Program-made: the position numbers and the translations under genes
In this document: positions 52,889 to 63,748 of the stretch, one piece after another
Layout: each line of letters opens with the position of its first letter
Position numbering within the stretch: position 1 is the first letter of the stretch
The notes under the pieces: generated by a model
The model's input: only the letters and a program-made list of their open reading frames with translations
Databases searched by the model: none
Told to the model about the DNA's origin: nothing
NCBI RefSeq assembly: GCF_000417875.1
Contig: NW_006920870.1
Span: 1,180,727-1,244,726, forward strand
DNA from: Pseudozyma flocculosa PF-1
Taxonomy: Eukaryota > Basidiomycota > Ustilaginomycetes > Ustilaginales > Ustilaginaceae
DNA length: 64,000 nt
Direction of reading: 5' to 3'

Positions 52889-55800
52889 ATGTCATCGACC
52901 CAGGCCGGCGCCAAGGTCTCGTTGCATCCCGTCGCATCTCGCCATGGCCAGCAGAGCTCAACTGTAATCTCGGTCAACCTGCCCACCGCCGGCGCCGGCC
53001 CCCGAGCGGGATCGGCCCGACCCGGGGCTGACAAGCTCGCCAGAGCTCCGCCGCCCTCCCCTGCTGCATCTCGTTGCGGAGGCCGTCCTCAAGCTCCTTC
53101 GCAGGCCAACGCCAACGCTAACGCTGGCGGAGAGTGGGGTCTCCAGCATCCAGCACTCGATCGCTATGCCGTCATTGACGACGACCCGACACCTCTCGAG
53201 CTGGAGCAGCAGGAGCGGGCTGCAGACGAGGCCCGAAGTCGCAGTGGGCCATCGCCCATGGCCCTCGACGCCGGGCACGACGACGAACGAGCACCCCCGA
53301 TACGCGCCATGAGCGCAAGCCAGCTTGCCGAGCTCCACAGCAGGTATGTGGCGCTCGACGTGCCGCACAACGTCGTCTTCCCCTTTCTCCACGGCGTCGA
53401 TGGCAATATTGCGGCGCAAAACGTCTTTTTCGGCGCGCCAATGTCGGGTCAGCCCACTCCAAACTACCGTGGCCTCACCATCGTCCGCGCCGACATGCCG
53501 ACGCCCGAGGAAGAGGCCGCGCTACGCAAGCTGGAGCGGCAACGAGGCAATTCGACCGGATCGTCGTCGTCCGAAGGATGGCAGAGCGACCAGATTGGGC
53601 TTGGCATCGATACGCGGAGCCGAGCGCGCGCCTCCTCCATGAGCACGTCGCAGTCGATGGCCAGCTCCAACGGCTCGTCCGACGGTATCGACGACGCCGA
53701 CGATGGCCGCCCGACCTGGCCTACGGCCGCCACGGCCATGCCGATCCAACGCCCCGGCGAGTTGGACCTGCCCCCGGCCCAGTGCGGCCGGCCACGCGCA
53801 ATGACCTCGTCGACCTCGAGCGCGTCCATGACCTCTTCGACCATCTCCGGACCTTCGCTCTTCTCGTGGGCCTCTAGCGGCAACGGAACGGGATCGCAGA
53901 CCAGCTTCAGCAGCTCCAGCGATGCGGCCGACGACGCCTACCGCGGCGGCATCAAGGGCAGCGCCGGAGACTCAGCCCGCAGCCGCTCGTCTTCGACGCC
54001 GTACCAGGCGCAGCCCAAGCACAGCGTCCTCAACTCGACCGTCTTTCCCGCCGAGATCCTGAGCCCGCCCACAATCCGACGCGTCGTCTACGGACGCAGC
54101 GTCTACGGCGACCTGGCCTATCCCGGCAGCTTCGGCGACGAGGGCGAGGGCGAGGTCAGCCGCATTGGCGCCAAGTTTGTCTCGCCACCTCAGGCGGCCG
54201 GCGTCAGCCTGCGAAACTTCAAGATTCAGTGTGCCAAGTATGCGACCATCTCGGACATCGTCGTCTACTGCCCTGCTGGCTACCACCCTGGCGCCCTCCG
54301 CCTTGCCCAGTGGTTCCGTGAGGCCCAAGATGCATTGTGGCGCGACCGACAGGCGCGCGGTCTCGGCGGGCTCCGCTACAATGTCTTCGTCGTGACAGGT
54401 GAGTGCCCTTCTGCGTCGCGAGGACACGGCGTACTCATCTGCACAGCGCTGACCTTTCCCTTCCTTTCTCATCCATCTTGCCCCTCTGCCCCGGCCTGCT
54501 TGCCGCGCCCCCCTCAGATCCCTTTGACGCCTTCGAGCGATGCTGCCCGGAACTCGTCGCCGTCGATGGATGCGGCTTCTCGCGCAACCGCGTCGACTTT
54601 GTTGATCGCGAGCGCGAGGAGATGCAGCGCCTGACTGCCGCATCCGAGATCGACGACAACGTGTGGCTCGGCTGCACTGGCGACCTGCCCGGCCTGCCCG
54701 GCAGCGACTGCACCGACGACGAGCCGCTGACGCCGGACGAGGAGGGCAATCCCCACTGCTTTGCAGTCTGCATCGAGGCCCATGACGCCGCTGCTTCGCC
54801 CAACAAGGCTCGCCTCGCCCACGCCAATCATTTCCTCGACGCCATCGAGGCGACGGCGCTCTTTGAGGTCGATAGCAGGCAGGCGCTGCGCAAGTTGGCC
54901 GAGGACGACGATGGACCGTGGACGGACGACGGTGCGCAGCGCCGGGGCAGCGGCGACCTTCGAGGTGGCTCGCTGGTCCTGGGCCCCAACGGCTGGACCC
55001 CCGTCCCCTGCAGCGGCGGCCTGACCAACGGATCGCTCAATCAGCATGCCAAGTGGCGGGGTCAGCAGGCGGCCGCGGCAGGCGGCAGGACCTCGAGCTC
55101 GTTTGACGACCAGAGATCGCCGCTGCTGCTGGAACCCAGCAGCGTCATCCACATGGAGTGCCCATCGACGTTCCAGAACTGTCAGTCGGAGCAGCAGGTG
55201 GCCAGCATCATCGAGGGCATCTTGCTTCTCTGCGCGTGGATCAAGAAGCAGGCCCAGCCCGCCGCCACCTCCAGCTCGGCCGCACTGCCGCACCGGTCTC
55301 GCAGAGTGCTGCTCCACTGCGGCGATGGCTACACCGAGACCTCGGTCGTTGCCCTCTCGTACCTCATGTTCTCCCGCGGCCTCTCGTTGCCGGAGGCCTA
55401 CCTCGATCTCCAGCTCCGCTCCAAGCGCTCCTTCTTCGTCTACGCTCGTGACCTGCCCTTTCTCAAGAAGGTCGAGGCTGCCATCGCCGAAGACAGGAGG
55501 GCTCGCCAGGCGCTCCTCGCACAGGAGCGTGAGGCCGACGCCCGCGCTCGGCGGGTGCGTCACTCGCAATCGAAGTCGTACGGCGGCGGCAACGGCGAGG
55601 AACGCTTCGGCTTCAAGCTCGGCCTCGGCCGCAGTCAGGGCTCTTCGCGGCGCTCGTCGATGTCGTCCTCGGCCAGCGAGACGAACCTCAACGCTGCCAT
55701 GAGCCCGGCCGAGCAGAGCGTGTGGGCACGCAGCCTCGCCGCGGCGACGGGTCTCGTTGCAGCTCCGGGCCAGACGATACGCAAGGCAACCTCCAACTCC

Positions 55801-56937
55801 CGGCCATCGAGCCGGCTGCCGTCGCGCGCCCGGACGCCGACGCCCAAGGACGAAGGCTCGTCAACCTCCTCGCAGGCCTCGAGTGAGGCCTCGCGCGGCC
55901 CGTCCGACGCGCTCCGGACCGACTTCCGCTGGTTCCACGACGCGCGCTTCGAGGGCTCCTTCCCCTCGCGCATCTTGCCCTTCCTCTATCTCGGTAACCT
56001 CAACCATGCGCTCAACGCCCACATGCTGCACGCCTTGGGCATCACGCACGTCGTTTCGGTTGGGGAGTCGGCGATCGCGCCGCCTTCGTGCGACGTCAAC
56101 GGCAACCGGGTCGCGCCGGGCCAGCACATGTCTGGCTCGCCCAACTACACGGCGCACAACTCGCTCTACCACGAGCATGCCGAGGGTCGCATCAGCGTCC
56201 TCGACCTCAAGAACGTCTCCGACGACGGCATCGACCCGCTGCGCGACACGATGCGCGACGCCGTCGAGTACATCGAGGCCGCCCGCCGCAGCGGCGGCAA
56301 GGTGCTCGTCCACTGCCGTGTCGGCGTGAGCCGCAGCACCACCATCGTCCTCGCCTACGTCATGGCCCACCTGGACTTGAGCCTGGTCGAGAGCTACCTC
56401 CTGGTCCGCAGCAGACGCCTCAACATTCTCATCCAGCCTCACCTGCTCTTCTTCTGGGAGCTGCGTGGCTGGGAGACGTTCCTCGCCCAGGAAAAGGCCC
56501 GGCTGGCCGCTCGCCTTCGCAAGGCGGCGCCCCGCAGCGTGTTTGAGTCGCCCGACAGCAGCCGCACGCGGCAGGTGCACGGCGGCTGCATCTCGGACGC
56601 CTTCACCGGCCTGTCCGTCCGCAGCGGCAGGAGCGAAGGTTCGGGCTCGTACCGATCCGCCAGCTCTTCGCCCTGTGTGTCGCCGCTCCCTTTCTACCCC
56701 GAGGAGAGGGCGACTGAGTCCAAGGCCGACATGGTGGACGCCGAAGAGCTTGGCCCTCGCCTCGACGTCGACCTGGCGGCCGGAGCGGGCTCCGTCTACA
56801 ACTTCCGCCCGAGGGACGCTGCGCTCCTCCCTTTCGGCTCGGGCAGCTCGGCCGGTCTCCCCTACGCCTCGATGCGCCTGCTTTGGGGCCACTTTGCACG
56901 CGAGATCGCCGACCTCAATGGCCGCTACTTTGTTTGA
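52889..56937 (+). CDS. PPS1: Pps1-like dual-specificity phosphatase with a degenerate second phosphatase domain
   Basis: Removes phosphate from phosphotyrosine and phospho-Ser/Thr; yeast Pps1 is linked to the S-phase checkpoint. Exons 52889-54398 and 54518-56937 join in phase 1 across a 119-nt intron (GTGAGT...CCTCAG), giving 1,309 residues (yeast Pps1 is 807). After a low-complexity N-terminus come conserved-looking blocks (FKIQCAKYATISDIVVYCPAG, GLRYNVFVVTGDPFDAFE, DNVWLGCTGDLPG). A first DSP-like domain follows, with LLHCGDGYTETSVVALSYLM: Cys771 is present, but the CX5R arginine is replaced by Glu777, so it should be catalytically dead. A second DSP domain at about 970-1150 has the intact active site VHCRVGVSRSTT (Cys1103, Arg1109) and begins SRILPFLYLGNLNHAL. 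Between them lies a Ser/Arg-rich linker. The C-terminal 150 residues are unassigned. The start is the first ATG after a long C-rich leader. Confidence 0.9.
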
Positions 56938-57705
56938 GGGCGGTCGATCTGCGCGCACGCAACCCTCTGACACCTGGCATGCGGCAGTCGTGTCTCTGCG
57001 ATGGCCTCGAACGACATAGCACACCGGCGCACACAGCGTTGCAGCAGCAACATGATTTCGTCCAGGCTTTCTCTCGGCCCCATCCATCTTCTCCCTCTCG
57101 TTTCTCTCTCTCTCACACACCATGGACTCTCTTCCGCCTCGTCGCCTCGCCAAGCCTCTTCAACTGTATTTCATTTCGGTCTATCCTCCCGCGGCCTTCA
57201 GCCCTCGTCTTTCGATTCTTCTCGGTCCCTCGTCTCCGGTTCCCTCATCGGCTCCCGTCACCGCCCCACGTCCCTATTCCCGTGAGGCATGTTCCTCGAC
57301 GACTCTTCGGGCTTTCACCCTGCATCGGCTTCGTCCCGTCTTACATCTCACCTCGATAGCTCTGGTCAGCACCTCCTACGTTCCTCGTCGCCGCCCTCCA
57401 CCACGGTGCCCCACGTCCCCTCCGCGACGGCGCCCGGGCGGCCCAGTCTGTTCATCTCGCTACGGTCCTCTAGTCCTCTTTTCCGTCCCAGCACGCCATC
57501 ATCTGTACATTGATCTCGCGTCCACGGCTCCCAGCGTCTCCTGCGATCCAAGCGAATCCATTTCGTTACTGACCCAGAGCGATGCGATGCGATCGGCCTG
57601 GCCTGTACTATCGGCGGTGCTGCCGGTGGTAGGGGCTGGGCTACATGGTTGATCTCGTCCCCCGTCTAGTCGTCCCTCGTGGTGCTGCGCCGGATGGCAG
57701 GCCGC
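56938..57705. other. Convergent intergenic region
   Basis: These 768 bp separate two convergent stops. The segment is pyrimidine-rich on the plus strand (CTCTCTCTC near 57100), and I see no gene. Confidence 0.5.
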
Positions 57706-59058
57706 TCAGAGCTTGTTTCTCTCGCTCTTCCTCACCTCGTCCCACAGTCCACCGTCGATTTCGGCCTTTCTGATGCCGTCGTCGTGGTGACCGGTCCACT
57801 GGCCGCCGGGCGAAAAGGCGTTGCGGAGGTGCGAGGCAAAGATGGTCGGCTCCTCGAGCGCGGCAAAGTGGCCGCCCCTTGTGGCCTTGGCGATCCAGCG
57901 GGTGCGCCCGCCCGCCGTGGTGCGGTCGACGTAGCCGCGCGGCGTGTTGAAGATCTCGTCCGGAAAGTCGCTGTAGCCGAGCGGCACCTTGAGCCTGTAC
58001 TCGGGCGCCCCGTGGATGTCGGGCAGCATCGGATTGTTGGTGTAGGGCAGGAACGAGGAGCCGATCGACTTTGTAAAGTGGAACAGGGTCGCCGTCTCGA
58101 GCAGGTCCTTGACGTTGAGCGTCGGGTGGTCGGGCTTGGACGAGGTCATGACGTCGTAGAAGTATCCCAGCCACCCGAGGATGCCGACGGGCGAGTCGAT
58201 GAGGCCGTAGAGGAGCTGGGTGGGGCGCAGCTTCTGGACGTGGTAGTAGGCCATCTGCGACTCGAAGAGCATCCCCTTGGCGAGGCCCTTCATCGTCTCG
58301 GCGTCGTAGACGTACGAGGCGAGCGTCTGGAGCACCGAGGCGGGCAGCGTGTTGCGCAGCAGCTTGACGAGGCCCGTGGGCGTGACGGGGCAGAAGTTGA
58401 GGTGGACGGCGCGGCAGCCGGTGCCGTCCTCCTCTGCGTGGTTGACGCCGAGGGCGCGGGCGTGGGGCGAGCCCCAGTCGCCGCCCTGGGAGGCGTAGCG
58501 GTCGTAGCCCAGGCCGCGCATCAGGGCGTTGAGGATGCGCGTGTAGCCGGCAAAGTCGCCGATGCCCGGCCGGTTCGAGGGGGGCGGCGAGGAAAAGACG
58601 AAGCCGGGCAGCGAGGGGACGACGACATGGAACGCGGGCGCGGTCGGGTCGTTGGGCTCGGCGAGGTCGTCGATGACGTGGGCAAATTCGTACCAGCTGC
58701 CCGGCCAGCCGTGGACGAGGATGATGGGGATGGCGTCGGCGCGCGACGAGCGCTTGTGGACAAAGTGGAGCTGGCGGCACCAGTCGACGGACGTAGTGAA
58801 GTGGTCGAAGCGGTTGTACTTTGCGAGGAGCTGGTCAAAGTCGGTCTGCCTCCAGAGGTCGATGGTGTGCTGCATCCAGGCCTTGCTCGGGCGCAGCTGG
58901 TGCAGCGTATCGCGAGACTCGGCCATGGCCGGGAGGAGGTCGTCATCGGGCAGGCGGGCCGTCTCGAGGCGGTGCTTGAACTCGTTGATGTCGTCGGCCG
59001 AGAAGCTGACGGTGAAGGGCTCGGGCGGGGTGATGGGCGGGCAGTCGTGCTTGACCAT
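57706..59058 (-). CDS. Epoxide hydrolase, microsomal-type alpha/beta hydrolase without membrane anchor
   Basis: Opens epoxides to vicinal diols, usually for detoxification or secondary metabolism. The 450-residue single-exon product starts with the EHN domain of the microsomal/juvenile-hormone epoxide hydrolase group (PFTVSFSADDINEFKHRLETARLPD, about 14-38). The alpha/beta-hydrolase core carries the oxyanion motif HGWPGSW (116-122), the nucleophile in SQGGDWGS (Asp194) and the catalytic His in RGGHFAALE (His397). Tyrosines in the cap (YGLIDSPVGILGW region and YTNNPM) may be the epoxide-polarising pair. The N-terminal membrane anchor of mammalian EPHX1 is missing, so the enzyme is probably cytosolic. 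I use the ATG at 59056-59058; an in-frame ATG at 59160 would add 34 unconserved-looking residues. It is convergent with the phosphatase gene. Confidence 0.92.
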   Translation of the reverse strand: MVKHDCPPITPPEPFTVSFSADDINEFKHRLETARLPDDDLLPAMAESRDTLHQLRPSKAWMQHTIDLWRQTDFDQLLAKYNRFDHFTTSVDWCRQLHFVHKRSSRADAIPIILVHGWPGSWYEFAHVIDDLAEPNDPTAPAFHVVVPSLPGFVFSSPPPSNRPGIGDFAGYTRILNALMRGLGYDRYASQGGDWGSPHARALGVNHAEEDGTGCRAVHLNFCPVTPTGLVKLLRNTLPASVLQTLASYVYDAETMKGLAKGMLFESQMAYYHVQKLRPTQLLYGLIDSPVGILGWLGYFYDVMTSSKPDHPTLNVKDLLETATLFHFTKSIGSSFLPYTNNPMLPDIHGAPEYRLKVPLGYSDFPDEIFNTPRGYVDRTTAGGRTRWIAKATRGGHFAALEEPTIFASHLRNAFSPGGQWTGHHDDGIRKAEIDGGLWDEVRKSERNKL

Positions 59059-61105
59059 GTTGGGCGGTAGTCCTGTGCTAGGCTCGGAGGTGAGGATAGG
59101 GGAGCGACGGTGGCGGTTGGGGTGGCAGTCAGCAGGGGGAGAAGGAAAGCTGCGTCGCAAACAAATAAGAAGGAAGAAGAACGCGGCTGGTAAGGGTTGC
59201 TGCTCGCCTCGCTCGCACTTCCTTCGGAAGCAGCAAGCAGGCAGGCGTACACAGTGCTCTCGTTGGCCGCGTTCCTACAGTAGTCGGTTGGCTCTGAGCT
59301 GCCGACTGACAATACGGTGTCAGCGGAGGTCTGATTGGAGGTACCGTCAAGATGCGAAGGACTGCGGATATCCGGAGTGGCTGTGTGTGACAGCTGCCAG
59401 TCGAGGTGGTCGGGCCAAAGTGGTGGCCGGCCAGCCGGTCGAGTTGCGCCCAGACCAGGCCAAGCCGCGGCTGAATCGCGAGCACGCTTCAGCCCAACGA
59501 GATGTGAAAGGCGCAGGTCATCGGTGGCTGGGTCCCGATTCACCAGCGCGCCCGATCCAATTCCGACCCTGGCCCAAGACGTTTGGTCGCAAGGGGCCGT
59601 CTGCCGTCTGGCCGCCCTGCATCGAGAGAGGGGTTGCCCGTGCAGCAAGCTGGCCACCCACAAGCAAGCAGGCAGGCCAAGGCAGGTTGGTTGCGGTGCT
59701 GGCTTCGGCAGATCCGCCAGGCAGAAACCAGATCTCACAGCCCGCCTGCCCGCCCGCCCGTCGGATGGGGTCCCGGAGTCGACTCGAGTCGAGACGAAAG
59801 CTGGCTCAGCTCGTCGCCGTCACCGAGCTCGCCATCGATTTTATTGTGCACGCACGCTTCTTTGGCCAGCGGCTGCACCCTGCGAGCCATCGTCGTCCAT
59901 CTAGCTAGGTGCCCGCGTGCTGCTCCGCCCTTTGCGATCTGGCCTTGCCGCTCAGAGTGCGATTGTCTGCCTTGCTTCCTGTGGCCGACGCAGCGCAGCG
60001 GCAGCTCGGTGGGTCGGGAAGCCTTCGCCGAGGCGGACGCCGCGCCGCAAAGGCTGCCTGCAGCAGGTTGGCCGAAGGCCTGCTTGCTGCTGCTCGTTTT
60101 TGTCGCCTGCCGTGTGTTGGCGCAGGGCAAAGTGACACGCCCCACGCCTGGCTGCAGGCGGGCAGCGCGTAAAGGGGCCCCCAACCCTGGCCTGGCCTGG
60201 CCTGCCTGCCTGCGGCCAGCGAGGAAACCGCCTGCTGGGCCAGCATGGCCTGTTGGTCTGTCGACCTGCGCGCCCGGGCCCGCCAGCCGCCGAATGCACC
60301 GCCGGCCGTGGCCGCCTCTAGTCACCTTTGCACGCTGGCTAGCTGGCTTGCAGGTAACCACGACGACCTTTGGCTATCCACCTTCAGCCACCTCGGACGG
60401 ACTTGCCGCCGCTAATCACGTTCGATAACGGCGCACTGGCTCCCCTCTCCGGCTGCTTCCGCCTGGACCTGCCAGCAAGACGACGCCTGCCATCTTCACG
60501 CCAACACATTTCCCACCACGACACCGAGCACTACCTACTCTGCTTTGTTCACGACGCTCGACGATCAGCCGCAACCGTAGCCCGACCGCGGCGCAGTCCA
60601 TCATCCTGCCAGCGCAGCGCTAATCGCGACGATATCGGATCGCCGCCGGACCCACGCCCGACTCGACCAGCAGGCGCGAGGTTTACGCCCTCGCCCTTGT
60701 TTCACGCCCTGTCTAAGACACCATCATCACCGCACCGCACGTAACCCAACCTTGCTACCCTTTTTTGCTGGCCACCAGAAACGGCTCACCTGCTTCGGAA
60801 TCGCCCGCATACCCGCCCGCACAGCTTTGACAAGGGTCGAGACCTGCGGATCGTCTTCGGAGACGACGCTCCCCCCCGTCATCGCCCAGGTACCATCGAA
60901 TCGTAAATCACCCTCGGGCAACACCGCACATCAACGGATCGTCTCACCGCTGGCTCACGACCATCTCACTCACTCCGATCGCCATCTACCGCCCACACCT
61001 CATCCGGCTGCTGCAGATCCCAGCTTGCCCACAAATACCGCCTCTCCAGCATCCAGCATCCGGACGGCAGCAGCGCTGCAGCCTCGTCGAGCACATAGCC
61101 CTACC
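59059..61105. other. Divergent intergenic region with long pyrimidine-rich leader
   Basis: These 2 kb separate the divergent epoxide-hydrolase and coiled-coil genes. GGCA/CCTGG repeats dominate the left half (CAAGCAAGCAGGCAGG near 59660, CCTGGCCTGGCC near 60190). From about 60400 the plus strand is C-rich and resembles a 5' leader. The coiled-coil frame is open back to about 60752 but contains no ATG before 61106. Confidence 0.5.
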
Positions 61106-61205
61106 ATGTCCACCATGAGCGACTCGGCGAGCGTCAAGGACGAGACGACCACCGTCACCCCGGCCACGTCGCTCGCAGAGACGCCCGACTCGCCCACCAC
61201 TTCCC

Positions 61206-61241
<36 letters not shown>

Positions 61242-63168
61242 GCCGAACGGGCTCCAGGTTCAGGGTCGACGATGCCCTCACCGCAGACCAACTCGACTCG
61301 CTCTACGAGGACCTGCCCGACGACAGCACCGCGCTCAAGGCCATCGTCGGCACCATGCGCCTCGAAATGTCCAAGCGCGACCAGACCATCACCAAGCTCC
61401 AGGGCGAGATCGACGAGGTCAAGGCGTCCCACTCGGTCATTCTGCAGCGGTCGGCCGAGTGGAAGGACGAGCTCGAGACGCTGCGGACCAAAGTGCCTGC
61501 GCTCGAATCGGAGCTGCAGCAGGAAAAGGAGGCCAGAGAGCTCGAGGCCGACAGGGTCAAGGACCTTCGACTGCGAGCAGAAGAGAGCCGAAGGGCCATC
61601 ATGAGGCTTCAGGGCGACCAGGGCGCCGCACGCGCAAAGGCAAAGGCCGATAACCGACGGAGCATGGGTCCCGGAGTCCTCGCCAACTGGGTGCCGCCAG
61701 GCTCCTCGGGTGGCCGCGATGACCAGGAGGATGCAGAGCTCAAGAAGTCGAAGCGCGCCAGCATGATCTTTGGACCCAACGCGGGGCTGAGCATCAATGC
61801 CGCTGCGGCAGCAGGTCGGCCCGGGCATCGCCGCTCGGCCAGCGGCAGCCGCAGCGTCTCGGGCAACTCGAGGGCCGGCGACGCAGCCGACGATTTCGAC
61901 GAGCCGCTCAGCCCCACGTTACAGCAGAACGCCAACGGCCTCCGTGGCCTCCGCTTGTCGGGCGCGTCCTTTGGACCCAACGGCTCTTCTCTGCACCCTT
62001 CGGCCGCCAATGGCGACGACACCGCCTCCAATGCCGGGTCCCGGCGCAGCTCGTACAACAATGGGCCCCTTCGCTCGCCACGCCTTTCGGGTGCCGACCT
62101 GCCGACGGAGGCCGACGCAAGCCATGCGAGCAGGCTGGCTGTGCCGTCCGGCGGCAGCGGCATCCGAGGCATGCTCGGCCTGTCGTCGCCCGCTGGCAGC
62201 TCTGCCGGCTTTGCCTCGCCCATCCTCGAGGACGGCGAGGACGCAGACGGGCCCGCACGGACGAAAAAGGGTCCCGCCTCGGCATCCGGCGACCAGCCTT
62301 CGAGGTCAAACTCGGCGTCTGACAATCTGCACCTCGAAGCCGATCTCAAGGCCAAGGACGTCGAGGTTGAGAGGCTGACGCGCGAGATGCGCGAGATGCG
62401 CAACAAGATGGACGAGGCCATCGAGGCGAGGCTGGCCAGTGAGGCATGCCTCAAGGCGCTTCGCGAGTTTATCTCCACCCACGATGCTGCGGCCGACGCC
62501 AGCGAGCCGGGCGATGTTGCAAACGACCGCTCGAGTGTAGGCGCCGGCCTGCTCAAGGGTGTCAAGCTGCCTCCTCTGCCCACCGACGAGATCGAGGACG
62601 ATGCTGCATCGGCGCCGTCCAGGCGAGACTCGAAGGCGGCCACGGGAGGCTGGTCGATGAAGCTGCCGCAGCTCATGCGCAAAAACACTCTCTCGAGCAC
62701 CAGCGCCAACTCAACGCCCGCCCAGACTCCAGCCGATGAGTCGACTTCGGCAGCCTCATTGGGCTCGTCGCCAAAGGCCAGCGGAGCTCAAGCTGCTCCC
62801 GGCGCCACGGCAGGCGGGCCAACGGCGAGTTCGTCAATCGGAGGCAGCCTCGCCAACCTCCTCTCGAGGAACAGCGTCAGCGCTGGACTGGGCTCGCTCG
62901 GATCGGCTCCGGCCGCGCCGTCGGCGCCGACGGTCGGCAGTCCGGAGAGCCAGTCGACGGAACCGCCGGCCGCCAGCGAGCTGGTGAGCTCGCCATCGAC
63001 GACCAGCAACGCCTTCAAAGGGTTTGGCTGGTTCAAGAAGGGTTCGCAGGCGTCCAGTGCCGCGGCGGCTCCGAACGCCGCCCCGCAGGAGGGCGCGACG
63101 TCGCCCGCCATGGAGTTTGAGGACAAGGTGATGTCGCCCCCCCTTCCGCTCGCTCGACCACGACCAAG
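61106..63168 (+). CDS. Coiled-coil protein of unknown function, truncated by an assembly gap
   Basis: The first in-frame ATG (61106) opens at least 687 residues before the N run at 63169. I do not recognise the family. A (ACGACA)n run gives an Asp-Asn repeat near residue 33. A first coiled coil spans about 85-180 (LRLEMSKRDQTITKLQGEIDEVK-like heptads through EESRRAIMRLQ). A Ser/Gly-rich stretch with the phosphosite-like pattern RRS/RAS follows. A second coil lies at about 405-455 (LHLEADLKAKDVEVERLTREMREMRNKMDE), and then come low-complexity Ala/Ser/Pro sequence and a FKGFGWFKKG motif at about 634. Sec2-type exchange factors and other scaffold proteins have similar two-coil layouts, but I see no defining motif. 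The sequence after the gap is not reliably part of this gene. GACAAG followed by GTGATG at 63127 could be a splice donor. Confidence 0.7.
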
Positions 63169-63424
63169 NNNNNNNNNNNNNNNNNNNNNNNNNNNNNNNN
63201 NNNNNNNNNNNNNNNNNNNNNNNNNNNNNNNNNNNNNNNNNNNNNNNNNNNNNNNNNNNNNNNNNNNNNNNNNNNNNNNNNNNNNNNNNNNNNNNNNNNN
63301 NNNNNNNNNNNNNNNNNNNNNNNNNNNNNNNNNNNNNNNNNNNNNNNNNNNNNNNNNNNNNNNNNNNNNNNNNNNNNNNNNNNNNNNNNNNNNNNNNNNN
63401 NNNNNNNNNNNNNNNNNNNNNNNN
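63169..63424. other. Assembly gap (256 N)
   Basis: An unresolved stretch that cuts the coiled-coil gene. On its right side the sequence is a GTAC/CCGT-type simple repeat and then a (TC)n run, which probably explains the failed assembly. Confidence 0.98.
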
Positions 63425-63544
63425 CGTCCGTACCGGTCCCGTACCCGTACCGTACCGTACGTACGTACGTCGTACGTACGTCGTCGTCCGTCCCGTCCCG
63501 TCCTCTCTCGTCTCGTCTCTCTCTCTCTCTCTCCTCCTCCTCTC

Positions 63545-63550
<6 letters not shown>

Positions 63551-63594
<44 letters not shown>
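63551..63594. repeat. Dinucleotide microsatellite (TC)22
   Basis: A 44-bp perfect TC run, just right of the gap and preceded by other pyrimidine repeats. Confidence 0.95.
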
Positions 63595-63596
<2 letters not shown>

Positions 63597-63696
63597 CCGC
63601 TGCCATGATTCCCCGTTTGCTACTCATTCCTGATCGACGAAGATCCGTCTCTTCTAGCTTCTAGTCGGCGATAATCCAAGAAAGTCTTGCTGCGTC

Positions 63697-63710
63697 TCAG
63701 GCACCCTGCA

Positions 63711-63748
<38 letters not shown>

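Noticed and set aside
59059..59160. Longer start for the epoxide hydrolase
   Set aside because: The extra 34 residues are Pro/Ser/His/Arg-rich and precede the conserved EHN domain without resembling a membrane anchor; the downstream ATG gives the usual cytosolic form.
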